This document shows positions 24,852 through 37,181 of a stretch of DNA of 64,000 nucleotides, piece by piece. This DNA comes from Pinus tabuliformis (Eukaryota > Streptophyta > Pinopsida > Pinales > Pinaceae), in contig CM062820.1 of the NCBI GenBank assembly GCA_031772625.1, positions 1,073,161,369 to 1,073,225,368 on the forward strand, in the 5' to 3' direction. The stretch's first letter is position 1. Every line of letters starts with the position of its first letter. A model generated the notes under the pieces. It saw nothing but the letters and a program-made list of their open reading frames with translations, was not told the DNA's origin and did not search any database. Made by a program: the position numbers and the translations under genes.

Positions 24852-25349
24852 CTAAGAGATTGCATGACCTAGCATAATCCTTTCAGTCATCAAGAATTCA
24901 CATTTTTTTGGACTAAGGGACAAGTTCATTTCAATACACTTGTCCAAAACTTTTCCCAGGTTAGATAAAGCTTCCTGAAAGTTAGAACCATAAGGAGTAA
25001 AATCATCCATATATATTTCCACTGAATCATGAACTAGTTCAGAGAATATACTCAATACTGCTCTCTGGAAAGTGGCGGGAGCATTGTACAAACCAAAAGG
25101 AAGGACCTGATATGCAAAGGTACCCCAAGGACAAGTGAAAGTGGTCTTATCTTGGTCTTCTGAGCTGATTTGGATCTGATTGTACCCGTTGAACCCATAT
25201 AGGAAGAAGAAAAAGTTTTTCCCCGCCAGACCATCTAATGCTTGATCTATGAAAGGCAAAGGAAAATGGTCCTTCTTGGTGGCCTTGTTCAGTTCCCAAT
25301 AATTGACACAGATTCTCCACTTACCATTTTTCTTTGGTAATGGCACCAA
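24852..25349 (-). pseudogene. E2 reverse transcriptase remnant
   Basis: The 165-codon stretch shows the Ty3/gypsy RT blocks in order: VPLPKKNGKWRICVNY, ATKKDHFPLPFIDQALDGLAG, TTFTCPWGTFAYQVLPFGL with the NAPATFQR block, VEIYMDDFTPYG (the YxDD catalytic box) and LSLSPKKCEFL. It copies element RNA to DNA in the particle. Length and order are normal for the family. Confidence 0.9.
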
Positions 25350-25475
25350 AGGAGAGACCCATTCACTATCAGAGATGGGGTAGATGAATCATTCCTCGAG
25401 TAACTTTTGCAATTCTTCCTTGACAATGTCTTTAAGGGCTGGATTCATCCTCCTTTGAGGTTGCCTGACTAGTTT

Positions 25476-26546
25476 TCAATCTTCCTTAATGTAAATGTGA
25501 TGAGTACAGACTGAAGGGTGCACTCCCTTCATCTCCTTATAGCTCCAAGTGAAGGCATCCAAATGGGTTTTGAAAAAGCAACACAGTTCCTTCTCTTGGG
25601 AGGTGGATAGGGATGAGTTGATTTTCAAGGTTCTTTCTGGGCCGAACTCTATATTCTTAACTCGAAGAGAGGTTGGCTCAGCCCCACAAAAATCAACTAA
25701 AGAATTGTCTTGGGTTTCTTTCACTATCTCTTCTAATTGCAACATACTAGGGGGTGGATTCTAAATCAAGTTTTCAGTGATATCATCCTCAGTTTGTGGG
25801 TTCCCCCCCATGGCAGCTTCTATTGCACACAGTGGTGTAGAATATACTTCATCCTCATCTTTCTCCTCCAACCAGAGAGGTAGATCATGTTCTAACAAAG
25901 GTTGGGCAGGAGGGTATAGGACTAGCTGCTTGGACATATGCCCATTCTTGATTGTCATGTTCCCAACTCGACAGTTGATATAGGAATATGCAGTAGCTAA
26001 CCAAGGTCTTCCTAGGAAGAGAGGATACCCGGTGAGTTTTACCTTCAGTTAGAGAACCAGGAAATCAGCAAGGTACTCCCAAGAATCGATGGAGACCATT
26101 ACATCTTCCACAATCCCTTCAGGGGTCACGGTGGAGCGGTCTGCTAACTACAGTACTATTGTGGTCTTTCTAGGGGAGCCCTGGAGGTTGAGCTTGAGCA
26201 TAGTGTCCTTGTTCTCACATTAATGGCAGCCCCCAGATCAATTAGGGTATGGGGGATCATGGTTCCATTGATGTGGACATCAACCACTGGGCTTCTAGGG
26301 TCTAGATACTTCAAACAGATTACCTACCCCAACACCAGGTTAGATAGTTGTCCTATGATATTGATGGTTGGGGCATCTCTCTTGCACCTACCTGGATACC
26401 TGAAGCACTTCTCTTTGATCATCTTGTTGTATATAGGCACATCCTTAATGTCTTTGAGGAGTGGTATCTTTACACATAATTGTTTCAATTCTCCCATAAG
26501 TTCAGTTTCTTCTAGGGTAGGTTGTGTTGTTCCGGACAATCTCTGA
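25476..26546 (-). pseudogene. E2 protease and protease-RT linker remnant
   Basis: The minus-strand region between gag and RT. The retropepsin-like part is about 25980-26340 (a DxGA-type active-site phrase in HINGTMIPHTLID context). It is preceded by a Lys-rich stretch (26324-26539, with PLLKDIKDVPIYNKMIKEKC) typical of the gag-protease linker of Athila/Tat elements, and followed by an acidic linker (25476-25958) that leads into RT. Broken. Confidence 0.65.
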
Positions 26547-26559
26547 AGAAAGGGTGGAA

Positions 26560-28292
26560 TCGCTTTCGGTTCACTTTCCTCTTTATCTTCCTCATCCTCC
26601 TTAAGGGGAGGCTAACTATCTGGGAGAACCTTCCCAGATCATAGATTAATCTCTTGAATCTCCACAACATAGGTTGGGCATGATGGTTCCCCACTATATA
26701 CTTGTTGAGCCTGTTTGTTATTCAAGTTTAGGTTCGGTTGAGGAGGCATTTTGGGTTGCCTTGGTGGAGCAGGAGGTAATGGTTATGGTTGAGCAGGTGT
26801 TGGAGGCAAAAGAGTGGGAGGTGAGTTGTACTGGGGCCTCCATCCTGATGAGGTGCATTCCACTGAGATTGTGGCTGAGCATAGGAGTGAAATGAATGAG
26901 CAGCTAGTTGACCGTGATATTGAGATGGATATGACCAAGGAGGAGGTGTGGACTAGGAAGGATGATTAGGGGGGCCCCAAGAAGGCATGGAACTGGCCTG
27001 ATTGGGGTTGTAGTATGCCTGGGATGTCCCTTGAATTCCCTGTTGGTAAGGTCTAGGTCCATGCGGCCTCCTTTGGTTTATGAAATAGAGTGGTTCAGTG
27101 GCTCCATCGTCCCCTTGGTACACATCTTTAAGTTCGGGCAAGGAAAGGCACTTATCTATAGGATGATCTTCTTCACAGATTGAACACACTTCTATAGAGT
27201 TCAATGGACATTCATTCCAAGGGTGCCTTCTGGTGTACCTAGGAAAAAAATGGCCAAAGCCCTCTCTGCTTCCTCTTGTTTCCTTTTGATATGCAAGGTA
27301 TCCATTTGCATGGCAAGAGTCTGCAGCATCTCACTCTTGAAATCTTACAGCACGTTTCCAAATTCACCTTTGAGAGATGAAATGGATGAGGAGGTACTAG
27401 CCATGGGTTGACTACCCCTACCTCTCTTTCTGGTTGCCCTAGAATGGTTTCTAAAGACAGTCTTGATGTCTTCATAAGGTAGTTGGTAGATGTCTCCCCC
27501 AGCCAGTAAATGGAGGGTGTCTAGAAGGTCTTCCGGAATTCCCCTGAGCAGGACTAACTTCAGAGATTCAAGCTCAAGTGTGCACCTAGCCCTTTTATAA
27601 CTAAGTTGGAATCTCTCTTCACAATCATCCAAGGATTCATCACTTCCCATGGTCATTCAAAATATTTCTTCGTTGGTGTCTTTTGACCTACAGCAGTCCC
27701 AATATTTGTTATTAAAGGCTTGCTGCATCTGAGCCCAAGTTGTGATGTTGTTTCTAGGTAACCCCATGAACAAGTGAAATGCTGCATCCTTGAGGGTAGA
27801 AGGAAATAGTTTCAACTTTTTCTCGTCTTCTACATAGTCATAGGTTTGACATATAACAACAAACTCAAATAGGAAGGTGTCAAGATCTTCTGTAGTTAAT
27901 CCATGGAAGTGAGGTAGGGCTGAAGGGCTTATGTTCTTCATTTTAGTGTCCCCATTGGTCTCTCGGATGGGAAAGGTACCCTCTACTCTTTCTCCATTCC
28001 CCCTAGCATTTCTGTTTTCAGCCATTGTCTCAGGAGGGATGGTTTCTTCCTCTTCTTCTCCTATAGGTTCTTCAAATATTTCAGGTTGTTCTCCTAAAGG
28101 ATCTTCTGGATCACTGCCACCGAAGAAGAGAGAAGGGTGACTTTGTGATGTGGTGGGGGTGTTGGGTAGGAATTTCCTTGAATTATCTTTGTTCCTACGA
28201 GGCATGAAAGGGAATCTCTTTTTTGGGTGATTTTTGTTTTTTTCACTGCTTGTACCTGCAAAACTGAAATTGATTGAACAAACAAATTGCAA
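26560..28292 (-). pseudogene. E2 gag remnant
   Basis: The capsid-like part is at 27657-28292 (PHFHGLTTEDLDTFLFEFVVIC, LFPSTLKDAAFHLFMGLP, ITTWAQMQQAFNNKYW) and 27345-27656 (ESLDDCEERFQLSYKRAR, DIYQLPYEDIKTVFRNHSRA). A zinc knuckle CSICEEDHPIDKC lies near 27150-27190, followed by a Gly/Pro/Gln-rich tail. This is the normal gag order for Athila/Tat-type elements. Broken. Confidence 0.85.
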
Positions 28293-28310
28293 CTAACTGA
28301 AATGAACTTG

Positions 28311-28480
28311 CTGAAAGGAAATTGCAGAATTGAAAGGGCTAATCTACTTTTGCTGAAATGGAAATTGCAGAATTGAAAGAACTAATCTACTTTTGCTGAA
28401 ATGGAAATTGCAGAATTGAAATGAAAGCAAGGAAATGCAGAATTTGAAAGAAACAACTACTCTACTTTTGCTGAAATGAA
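28311..28480. repeat. E2 leader tandem repeat, ~43-bp units
   Basis: Units starting CTGAAA(T)GGAAATTGCAG and ending TAATCTACTTTTG begin at 28311, 28353 and 28396. The third is longer and is followed by a partial copy. They lie between the primer site and gag, in the element's untranslated leader. Confidence 0.8.
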
Positions 28481-28545
28481 CTACTTGGCAGAATGTTGCA
28501 GTAGAAAATAGAAGAAAAGCAGTAATCACAAAATACTCTAACGCT

Positions 28546-28563
28546 TCCCCAACAACGGTGCCA
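28546..28563 (-). other. E2 primer-binding site (Athila type)
   Basis: On the minus strand TGGCACCGTTGTTGGGGA lies 5 bases inside the 5' LTR edge. It differs slightly from the canonical Athila primer site TGGCGCCGTTGCCGGGGA, usually attributed to a tRNA-Asp primer. It fixes the orientation and supports the lineage call. Confidence 0.85.
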
Positions 28564-28568
28564 AAAAG

Positions 28569-30669
28569 TGGTGAGCACCAGTATTGCAGCAAGAATGCTG
28601 CAACTCTTGGGGCTTCCTACTTTACTTTTATCAACCTGGCAGTTCGTAACAAACTTGGAAGCGACGGTGTTGTATGCACAAGTACTAGCTCTTACTGCAA
28701 GCTGTCACTTAGTCAGCTGGCGTAAGATCAGTAGGAGCTCAAGCCAACTTATATGAATTTATAGAAGAAGCTTTTAACTGTGATGAAAGAAATCTAACTC
28801 TACAGAGGCTATTCTACTTGCGGAAAGAGAAAGAAGACTGGAGTGTAAAGCAAACCCTAGCAAACCCTAATTCTTCCAACTAACACTACTTTTGCAGAAA
28901 GAGAGATGAAAATTAATGAAATGAGTGCCATTGACTACTAAGAATGTATATTACATCTATTCAAGCTACTTTTGAAAAGAAATGACAGAAAAACATATTT
29001 TTGGGTTTTTTATGTATTTTATGTGAAATTGCTATGCTTGTAATTTATCTGTTTGTGGTTGTGGCAGAGATTTGGTGGCGATGGAAGACGACATTGGGGT
29101 TGCAAAGGTGTAGGAAGGTGTGGGGGTGTCCTAAGAAGCCTCTCGTAACCTTTTGGAGACTTCCTCTACAATAGAACTTCAAAAAGTCACTTTCAGGAAA
29201 TTCTACAGGAGGCTGCTGGGGATCTACAGGAGGATGCTAAGAGCTGTTTTTAGAGGTTTCAAAGGTGGAAAAATGGTGGAAAGTGTAGCTGAAGATTAGA
29301 GGGAGGTGTCAAGGTGTTCAAAGCTCATGAAGGGTGATTACGGAAGAAAATGATGGTTGGATTTGTTCAAGAGACAAGAGGGGAGCTTATGAGAGAAATG
29401 CAGAAATTAGGGCAGATTCGTGAAGGGCTATGAATGACTTGTGAAACCTATGAGAAAAGAGATGATGATGGCTGCTTTATTGATGTATTATGAGCAGAGG
29501 TGCATTGTAAGAGAGTTGCAAGTCAAAATACTGAAATTGAGCAAGAAAAGAACTAGCTATACCAAAAGAACAGAACTATCTCTTATGTTAACCTAAATTC
29601 TGACCTAGAAGAATAAAATGCTGAACAGTGCTATATGAACAGGAAAGCATAGAAATATTTTTATTACAGAAACATGAATGAGTATGGCGAAATGGATCTA
29701 AAGCAAAACATTAACCTCTGAATCAAACTGTAACACTAGAAATTGCATGGAAGAAGCAAAACTGTGTTTTTATGGCAACAAGCAGATCTTGACCTCAATT
29801 CATGGTCCCCAAAGGAGGAAAGGAGGTCAGGCTCTGTTGATGGCCTTTTTGTATCTTTCTCTTACCACTATTTAACCTACTTCGGCAACTGAAATGGAAA
29901 CAACTATGTAAACCACCAAAAGCAACCTATTCTACTACGGAAAAATGAATCTATCTAACAAAAATTAATTCATGAACTGAAGAAAAAACATATAAGTACA
30001 AAGAAAGAGGTGTTGGGAAGCTTGGGTTGGGCCCTAACCCAAGAGCTTCAGTCCTCTGAAAGAAATCAGTATTGGCTCAGAAAATATTTCATCTCCATTA
30101 TCAAAACAAAATTCACATTACATAAACTATTCACAAGAGTAAGCTCGAAAATGAGCTGAGCAAGTGTTGCAACAAAAGTGTGAAATTTGAATAACAACCA
30201 ACTAAAATACTGAGCACCTAATCCATCCTATTTATACAACTAGAGCCTCCAATATCTCTCCTAAAATCAAGGAGGCTCAGCTCCCAAGATTAGAGATAGA
30301 CAATAGTTCTTCTTCACTTGCTCGGCTGCCCCTTTGATGCATCAATGTGGCTACTTGTGCTTCAAGTTTCCTGATGGAGTATTCAAGGTAGGTAGTCATA
30401 AATGAGGGGGACACCCTCCTACAAATCCTATCCCTTGTTTTCCTTGAATATTGGCTACCAAATGCTCATTAATCCTTTGACTTTGTCCTAAAATTGATCA
30501 AAAATATGCATAAAGCACACATTAGACTTCATGGCATAATGACTAACCCGATTCACTCTATTAACATAAATATAATAAAAAACATGCAATAAAATAATGA
30601 GAATGGTGGATCAAGCTGAGTTAGGAGGCCAAATGAGCCCAGATAATTGCTCATTTCTAGGGCTCGTCA
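28569..30669 (-). repeat. E2 5' LTR
   Basis: 2101 bp, TG...CA, followed by the right target duplication ATGAA (30670-30674). The TATA box is at plus 30229-30236 on the minus strand. A telo-box pair lies near 28853-28871. Identity with the 3' LTR is about 92% over the ~690 bp compared at the distal end. Confidence 0.9.
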
Positions 30670-30674
30670 ATGAA

Positions 30675-31840
30675 ATTCCCATATCTTTAGGACAGATTTG
30701 TATATTTCCTTAGCAAATCACTCTATCCCAAGAACAAGTTGAAGCTCAAAACCCACTCAGCATACTTCAGTCATGGAGCTATGCAATCAAAGGTGGACAC
30801 AGTTGTTGTCACAAGAAATTGTCTTCCTAACCCTCATCAAACATCTCTACCACCACAAAGTGATGTGGCAGAACATGCACACACGTCTGTTCAACTGTCA
30901 CATCATCCTAACATTAGTTCTCTCAATTTTTGTGCAGATTTCATTGTGAAGCCCATGGGTTGTCACATGCATTTGTTATCTCAACCTTCGTCTTTATGTT
31001 CTGCTAATCCTTGGATTTCATTGTCTTGTGTTATTCCATTCCGGACTCTACACCTTTTGTGAAGGAGGAAAGCCATCTATGGAGTTTATGTTGCAAAACC
31101 AACCTTTTTTGTCATCTATGGTGAGTATTACTATGAGCTTGAGCATCAACTCACAGCGAAGAATGATCCCCTTTTGTCGTGTGTCCTCTATTTTTTCCTG
31201 ACATCTTTGATGATTCTGCTATCCCTAATTTTTCTTATGTAATTCCATCTACGGATGCACCCATTGATGATCATTCACAGAACACACCGGATGTCATCCC
31301 ATCATTCGACAGTAGAGAGTAGAAATCATTCGTTGAAAGTCCACTTGATTTTTCATCTGCTTTTTTCAGAAACGCAGAGGGTGAACATTCTTGCTTCTCA
31401 TCTACGCCTCTATTTGATTTATCTGATCATGAGGATGCCGATGAAATTATTGATTTTTCTAATAGTAGATGACGTGATATCTTTACTCCTATATTTGATC
31501 ACGATGTTTATTCTATCATTTTTTATCTTTCAAAGCCACCCGTTTATGATGATCTCTCTGTCAATGAAGTCAAAACCCCCCAGGTTGTTGAGCCACTTCA
31601 ACCCGAGCTGATGGTTACGTCAGGCCATCATTATCATGAGGTTAGTTACACTTCTGATCATAAACTTGTTGGAACACCCAAGCCTCCTCATCACTCATCT
31701 GTATGCATTGAAGATCAATCTAACACATAGATTTTGCTTTTTCCACTTGAACTACATGATCCCATCGTTCATGCATTGGAGGAATCTTACACAACAAGCA
31801 CACTCACGCGAAGTGAGTTTTTTATCATTCTCACATTTTT
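30675..31840 (+). pseudogene. X2 gag-like remnant, part right of E2
   Basis: Continues X2 from the E2 insertion and is homologous to 5224-6330 of X1: the same capsid end, acidic tail and serine-rich region. Broken. Confidence 0.6.
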
Positions 31841-33243
31841 TTCATGTCACAATCAAGAGGATGCATATTCTTAACATCTGCACGCAGTGTAGAACAACAC
31901 CATGGTATGTCCACAGAGTGCATGTCACGCGCTTTCACTCATTTCTTTTTTATGGATGAATTTAAACCCAGAGTGTGTTTGTCTTCATTGTTATATCTTT
32001 CATGTTTGCTGGTTTGCATGACTCTGTTGTTCGCAAACCATGCCTTCACCAACATGGGTCGACCAATGCACTGGTGGCTTCATTGGAAATATCACTTTAT
32101 GTGATCAGGCCCATGCACCGTTAGCGTAGGAGTAGGAGTAGTGTTTACTTCTTGTCTTGTTTGCTTACATGCATGTTTTCTTCTTGTTTTGTATGTTTGT
32201 TTGCTTGCTTGCTTTCTTTGCTTACTTTCTTTGCTTGTGCATTTACTTTTTCTTTTTCTTTGTTATGTTGTTTGTTTTCTTGTTTACATTTGTAGGTTAG
32301 TTTCGCATGGAACCTTGTGTGACTCTTGAAAGAAGCAGGGCAAATACAAGAGGACTTGTGCAGTTAGCAATACTTGGTTATCTGTCATTTTTTCTCTATA
32401 TGAAGAACTTCTTGTCTTCATTCCATGATACACCAATGTAAAATACGTTCTATTCGAAGTGAATATTGATGAAAACACAACACTTGCATGCTAACTAGTA
32501 TCACCTACTCTAGTGAGTTGTTTTGGGTTAAACCTTGTCAACTTAGTCAAATAGAGTAAGGTGAGGGGGAAAACATTAACAAGCACGTGAGAGGTATATA
32601 TAAAATACTTCTCTAAAGGAACAACCTCTTATTCTCTCAATAAGCTAGGATCCCTCTTCCACGTCTGAAATGAATAAGTTCTATGCACAATTATGGAAAA
32701 ATGAAAAAAATGAAAATGTGAAAATTTTGAAAATTAAAAAATGAATAAGGCGAAAGAAGAGAATGGTTTCCTGCACAGAGAGGTGATGCAAGTAACTCCG
32801 TTGAGGTATTGACCAGGCTCATTGGCGGGAGAGTGATGCTTGTCTTTCTGCGTGACTCTTTCGGGGTACTATCCAGGCCTGCTGGCGGCGGAGCAACACC
32901 AGAGATAAAACATAAACTTTGACTATCATATTTCTTTTGTACTAATATACCCCTCATCCCCAATCGAAACAATTGTGTTGACTTGGCCTAGAATGTGTGT
33001 TGACTGACCAAGAGCACGGAAAGTGCCGCATCTTTCAATTAAGCTAGTGTGGAAACCAAGATGATCAGAGAACTGAACAATACTTCCGGAGGAGTTCAAC
33101 TTGCTTTTCACAAAACAAGGTCCATTAAGAGAACTGGAGTTCTACTAGTGTGTTTCCAAGTGTTGTAGTAGCCAAAACCAACCTCCAAAATTTTTCCTTA
33201 GCTTCGTTTTGGAGCCTCCTTACCAACCATCCTTAGCACCATG
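31841..33243 (+). other. X2 spacer, part left of E3
   Basis: Matches the X1 spacer (about 6340-7750) with the pyrimidine tract (around 32150-32290) and the ~60-bp direct duplication (about 32795-32905). No coding region. It ends in the CCATG target duplication of E3 (33239-33243). Confidence 0.65.
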
Positions 33244-34307
33244 TGTTGTTGGGAAAAGTATCCAATACGGAATGACCCTATCCCACTCTAAGGGTGATAG
33301 TACCTCAGCAACAATCAAAGCAAAGCTATCTAAGATTTCTTCTTTATGAAAGTAAAATAGGGGAGAAAGAGGTCCACTAACCGATGTATTTCGCTAATGG
33401 TTGATCCAATCTTCTCTCCTTGCTGCTTGCTCCCAGCTCCTTGCTCTTTCACTAGCCCAGCTACACCAAGATCCTGCAAAAAGGCAAGAGAGGGAAACTA
33501 CAAGAAGCATACATTCATAATTGATTCAAGGATTAGAATAAATCAAATACACAAGTATAACAATACACCATTGAAACACATGCATATAGAAGAACCTTAA
33601 ATGCTTTATTAATGGAAGAAGTAAAGTTCAGGAAGTGATACAACCATTAGAGGCCCAATCCAGCATCACCTTCCCAGCAGAAAGAAATCTCCTCTTCACC
33701 TCCTTCAAAGCAAATCACCCAATAGTTCTAAACTCAAACCAACAGAACTTCCTTACATTCACAAGATTCCAGCCTCCTTAGACCTCATGAGAGAGATCTA
33801 TATATAGGAGTTTTGGAGAAAGGATGAGTCAGCTTGAGGCTGGCATGAAGCTGACTAGTGTCCTCTCTCACTTCAGTTATTCTTCAGTTCTTGAGTACAC
33901 TTGGAGGTTCTTGCTTCCACTTGGAGATCTAGACCCTCTTACTCATCACCAGTCGAATTCCCTGATCCAAGTGTCATTTTGGAAGCTTCCTGGGCATTGA
34001 CACCTTGAGGAATGAGTGTGCCACATGTCCCAACTCACCCAGCGCAGGTAGCCTTCTTTACAGTTGACATTCAACGCAGGTAGACAGTGGAGCACTTGAC
34101 ATTCAGCGCAGATGCTCAGTGGAGCAGTTGACATGATCCAGAATTGCCTTGTTTTTGAGTGTTTTCAGGTGGAGAACTGTTATTCAGTGCTGTGGTTTGC
34201 CGGCCTTGTTCCTTTAGGGGTAGGAACAACATGTTTAGGGACTTTGGATCCCTTAGATTATGGACATTTCATGCTTCATGCCGTAAGGCACAAAAATGTC
34301 TATAATA
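33244..34307 (-). repeat. E3 3' LTR
   Basis: 1064 bp, starts TGTTGTTGGG. A TATA box (CTATATATAG palindrome, 33798-33807) is present in both LTRs. A CAGCGCAGGTAG-type motif recurs three times in slightly varied form (34040-34110). The inner flank on the minus strand is the purine run TTTAGGGGGCAAC (plus 34308-34320), the likely polypurine tract. Confidence 0.9.
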
Positions 34308-34320
34308 GTTGCCCCCTAAA

Positions 34321-37181
34321 GTATGAGGTCGTTTATCGGGTGAAATGCTTTATCAGGAGGATCCGAAGTTCATTCAATCGCTGAGAGGTGACCTGTAATA
34401 AAATACAATACAATACATTATTTTTCATTCTTCTTTCATGATCTAGCTGAGGCGGGCATTCCCATGCTCAGCTTTATAAATTCATTTTGGTACATAGAAC
34501 AGACGATCGTCTAATGGTAGACTGATAATTCTCTACTGAAATTATCATCCTTTGAGTAGGATGATCATCTGCTGAAATGATGTACATGTCAAATGCCTTT
34601 ATATTTCCTGAATATGTATCACAGCCCGGATGGATGAAACTAGATCCGGGGTATTCAAACTCGTTCGATCTTCACTCTAAGTACAAGTCGATCCATGTGA
34701 GAATTGCGCTGAAGTCGAACATGGAAAGACATCGCTTGATTAACGGTCAATGATGTAAACCGTTAACAAGCGCGAGAGGAATCACCGATAATGATAATGA
34801 CCCTCAAGGTACTGCAGTACAATTCACGTGGTGTGAATATAGGACTTGGCGTCGAACACCACACAAAATCTTCTGGTCGAAGGTCATTGATGTATACCTG
34901 TCGCCGGAAGTGAGAAACTTTCCATTGAGGCATGCAAGCTTCAAAGTACTGGGGGGGGTGTTCCTAGATCAACTTCTTGGATAATGAGCTGAAGTCGACA
35001 AGAAGTGATCCGTCAAAGGAGGGCCTTAATGAATCCCACATCAGTGACACGGAACGGAGCTAATGATTTTAATGGAGGTGAAAACAATCTGTGACATATG
35101 ATTCAGGGTGGCGATCATGGATGGATGAAGGATAATGTATGGCAGTGGATGGGACACGGTTGACTCTTTCTGAACAACATCTCTTGAACATATAATGACA
35201 CTGATGCGATGGATCGGTAGCATTACCCCAAATGTGGATGGTTTGGCGAGACCATGGTGATGAGACCGGTGAATGAAACAACCCAACCCGATGTGATACA
35301 GAGGAAAAGTGTCATGTTCAAGAGCGACTTGCTACCATTACAGCTTTGAGGTTCTCCCAATTTTTCCCCAGTCATTTCTGACCAGTACCTCTTTATTTTT
35401 GTCAAGCTTGAGGAGGATAACATATGCTTGTTCTATAACCTGCCCTTCGGGCAAGCCCATCGCTATGTTTTAACGAGCCTAGCGATAGGGAAACTCGTTC
35501 TCGTCTAAAGACAAGTTTGTCGCTATTTAATCATTTTAACGAGTCTAATGCCAAGGAAAACTCGGTCCTTTTCATTTTTAGAGAGTCTGAAAAGGTACAG
35601 AAAGTTAACTCCAAAATTCCTTTTTCGTCATCTAATCCCTTAAGTCCGAAAAAGTATAAAACAATACATAAGGGATGAATTTTCGATAACTTTAACGAGC
35701 CGAATAAAACAAGCGCTCGACCTTTTTGTGCAATAATCCCTTAGGTCCAAAAAGATTAAAATCTAGAGGAGGGATAGCTCTTCCGGTTCTTTTAACGAGC
35801 TGGAAGGCCGAAACTCGGCAATCTTTTCATATTTTACGAGTCGGTTGAAAAGAGCTCAAAGAAGACTCGTCTTTTGAGGAACGAGTGATAAACAGGGATA
35901 GCAGCAGATTCCAGGTACAGGTTGGAATTTTCCAATCACGGCAGTGTCACAAGGATGGCTAGGTGAAATCACTCTTCGCAGCTGTTCCTAAAAATGGGTA
36001 AACAATCATATGGAGGTGAACGATTGGCCAAATGACGGTGGAGGTGGCAGGTGCAAAACACGACCAAGGCTTTTTATGGCTGATAAATTTATGATCACAG
36101 AGGTTATTTACCGGAATAGGTTCATTTTTTATTTAAAAATGAGCTTAAACTCTGGGGGAAACATTGCTCACTTCTTTTATTTATTTTTTAACGAGCATGA
36201 AGACCACGTTAAAACTGCTGGGATCTTGCGTTTATTTTTTAACGAGCATGAACTTTATGCTAAAACTGCTCGAAATACCAGTCGTAAGATAAGAAATGTC
36301 CCCTGTGAGATCTCTATTTTTTAAGGAGTTTCATCTTCACTAAGCTTTACTCCATATCCTTTCTTTATGCAAGTTCGGAAACGAATAATCCAAAAAACAG
36401 ATAAATAACCGCTCTTTGCTTGCACTCCAAAAGGTTTGCATGCCCCCAGGTATAAAATACAATTTCAAGGTTGCCCCTCCTCTCCCCCACCTCTGCTTTT
36501 CTTTGGGTGTTCACAGCTACTTGTCGTCTTGCTAGTCTAATGTTAACGATACTTGTCTTCTCGTTATTTTTAACGGGTCTTATGCGATACTTGTCTTCTC
36601 GTCAGCCCAACTTTTAACAGATCTTTTGCAAGATCGCAAGAGAACAGCTACTTGCGACAAGAGAGCAGCTACTTGCGACAAGAGAAGAACACTACTCAAA
36701 GACAAAACATTGGTGTTATTGAGGGAGGCTTACCTCTTTCTGGTTACCCAAAGATTGTCTCGTTAATCTTTCAAACAAAACACTTCCTCGGCAATGTCTA
36801 CCGAAATAGACAAGGGTGAATGACCTTTGTCAAACACGTAACCTTGACAAAAGAATCTTATCCTAGAACAACCCCTCTTCCATCCACGGACGGGGTACGG
36901 ACTAGTCATATTCCCTCACGGAAATTCTACCTTATACCCAAGGTTTTCTCTGCCTAAAGCAGACCAGGATGCATGCCCCCTGGGTTCCAGTCCCATCTTT
37001 CCGAATCACTCGCACTCATCGGGAAGGAGGACTGGGGGTGGAGAAATTTCTTGATCGAATAGACCATTCAGGGTTGGTATGTGACTATTTGCGATGCGTG
37101 ATCCCGGAAATGAAAGTTGGTCTACGAGCTTGACCATTCTTCCTTCGTGTGGAAAACACATTACTCTAAAGAGTGAGGAGA
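34321..37181 (-). other. E3 long non-coding stretch where pol would be
   Basis: Nearly 2.9 kb with no open frame resembling reverse transcriptase, RNase H or integrase on either strand. The exact heptamer TAACGAG, usually after a T-run, is found six times here (35471, 35537, 35693, 35793, 36189, 36240) and again at 38750. A plus-strand frame at 36010-36324 spans two of these motifs and has no known family; I do not call it a gene. Confidence 0.6.

Larger units (their letters stand above)
13812..30669 (-). mobile_element. E2: Athila-like Ty3/gypsy LTR retrotransposon, nested in X2
   Basis: Bounded by LTRs of 2114 and 2101 bp that begin TGGTGAGCACC and end GGGCTC(A/G)TCA, with a perfect 5-bp target duplication ATGAA on both sides. 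On the minus strand the order is 5' LTR, Athila-type primer site, gag, protease, reverse transcriptase, RNase H, integrase, an extra coding region, polypurine tract and 3' LTR. Without the solo LTR inside it the element is about 14.7 kb. LTRs differ by about 8% by eye over ~690 bp, so it is old. All parts are present but the coding regions are broken in roughly ten or more places. Confidence 0.9.

Noticed and set aside
36010-36324. 104-codon plus-strand frame in E3
   Set aside because: Contains two copies of the TAACGAG motif read as FFNEHE; no family match, wrong strand for the element.
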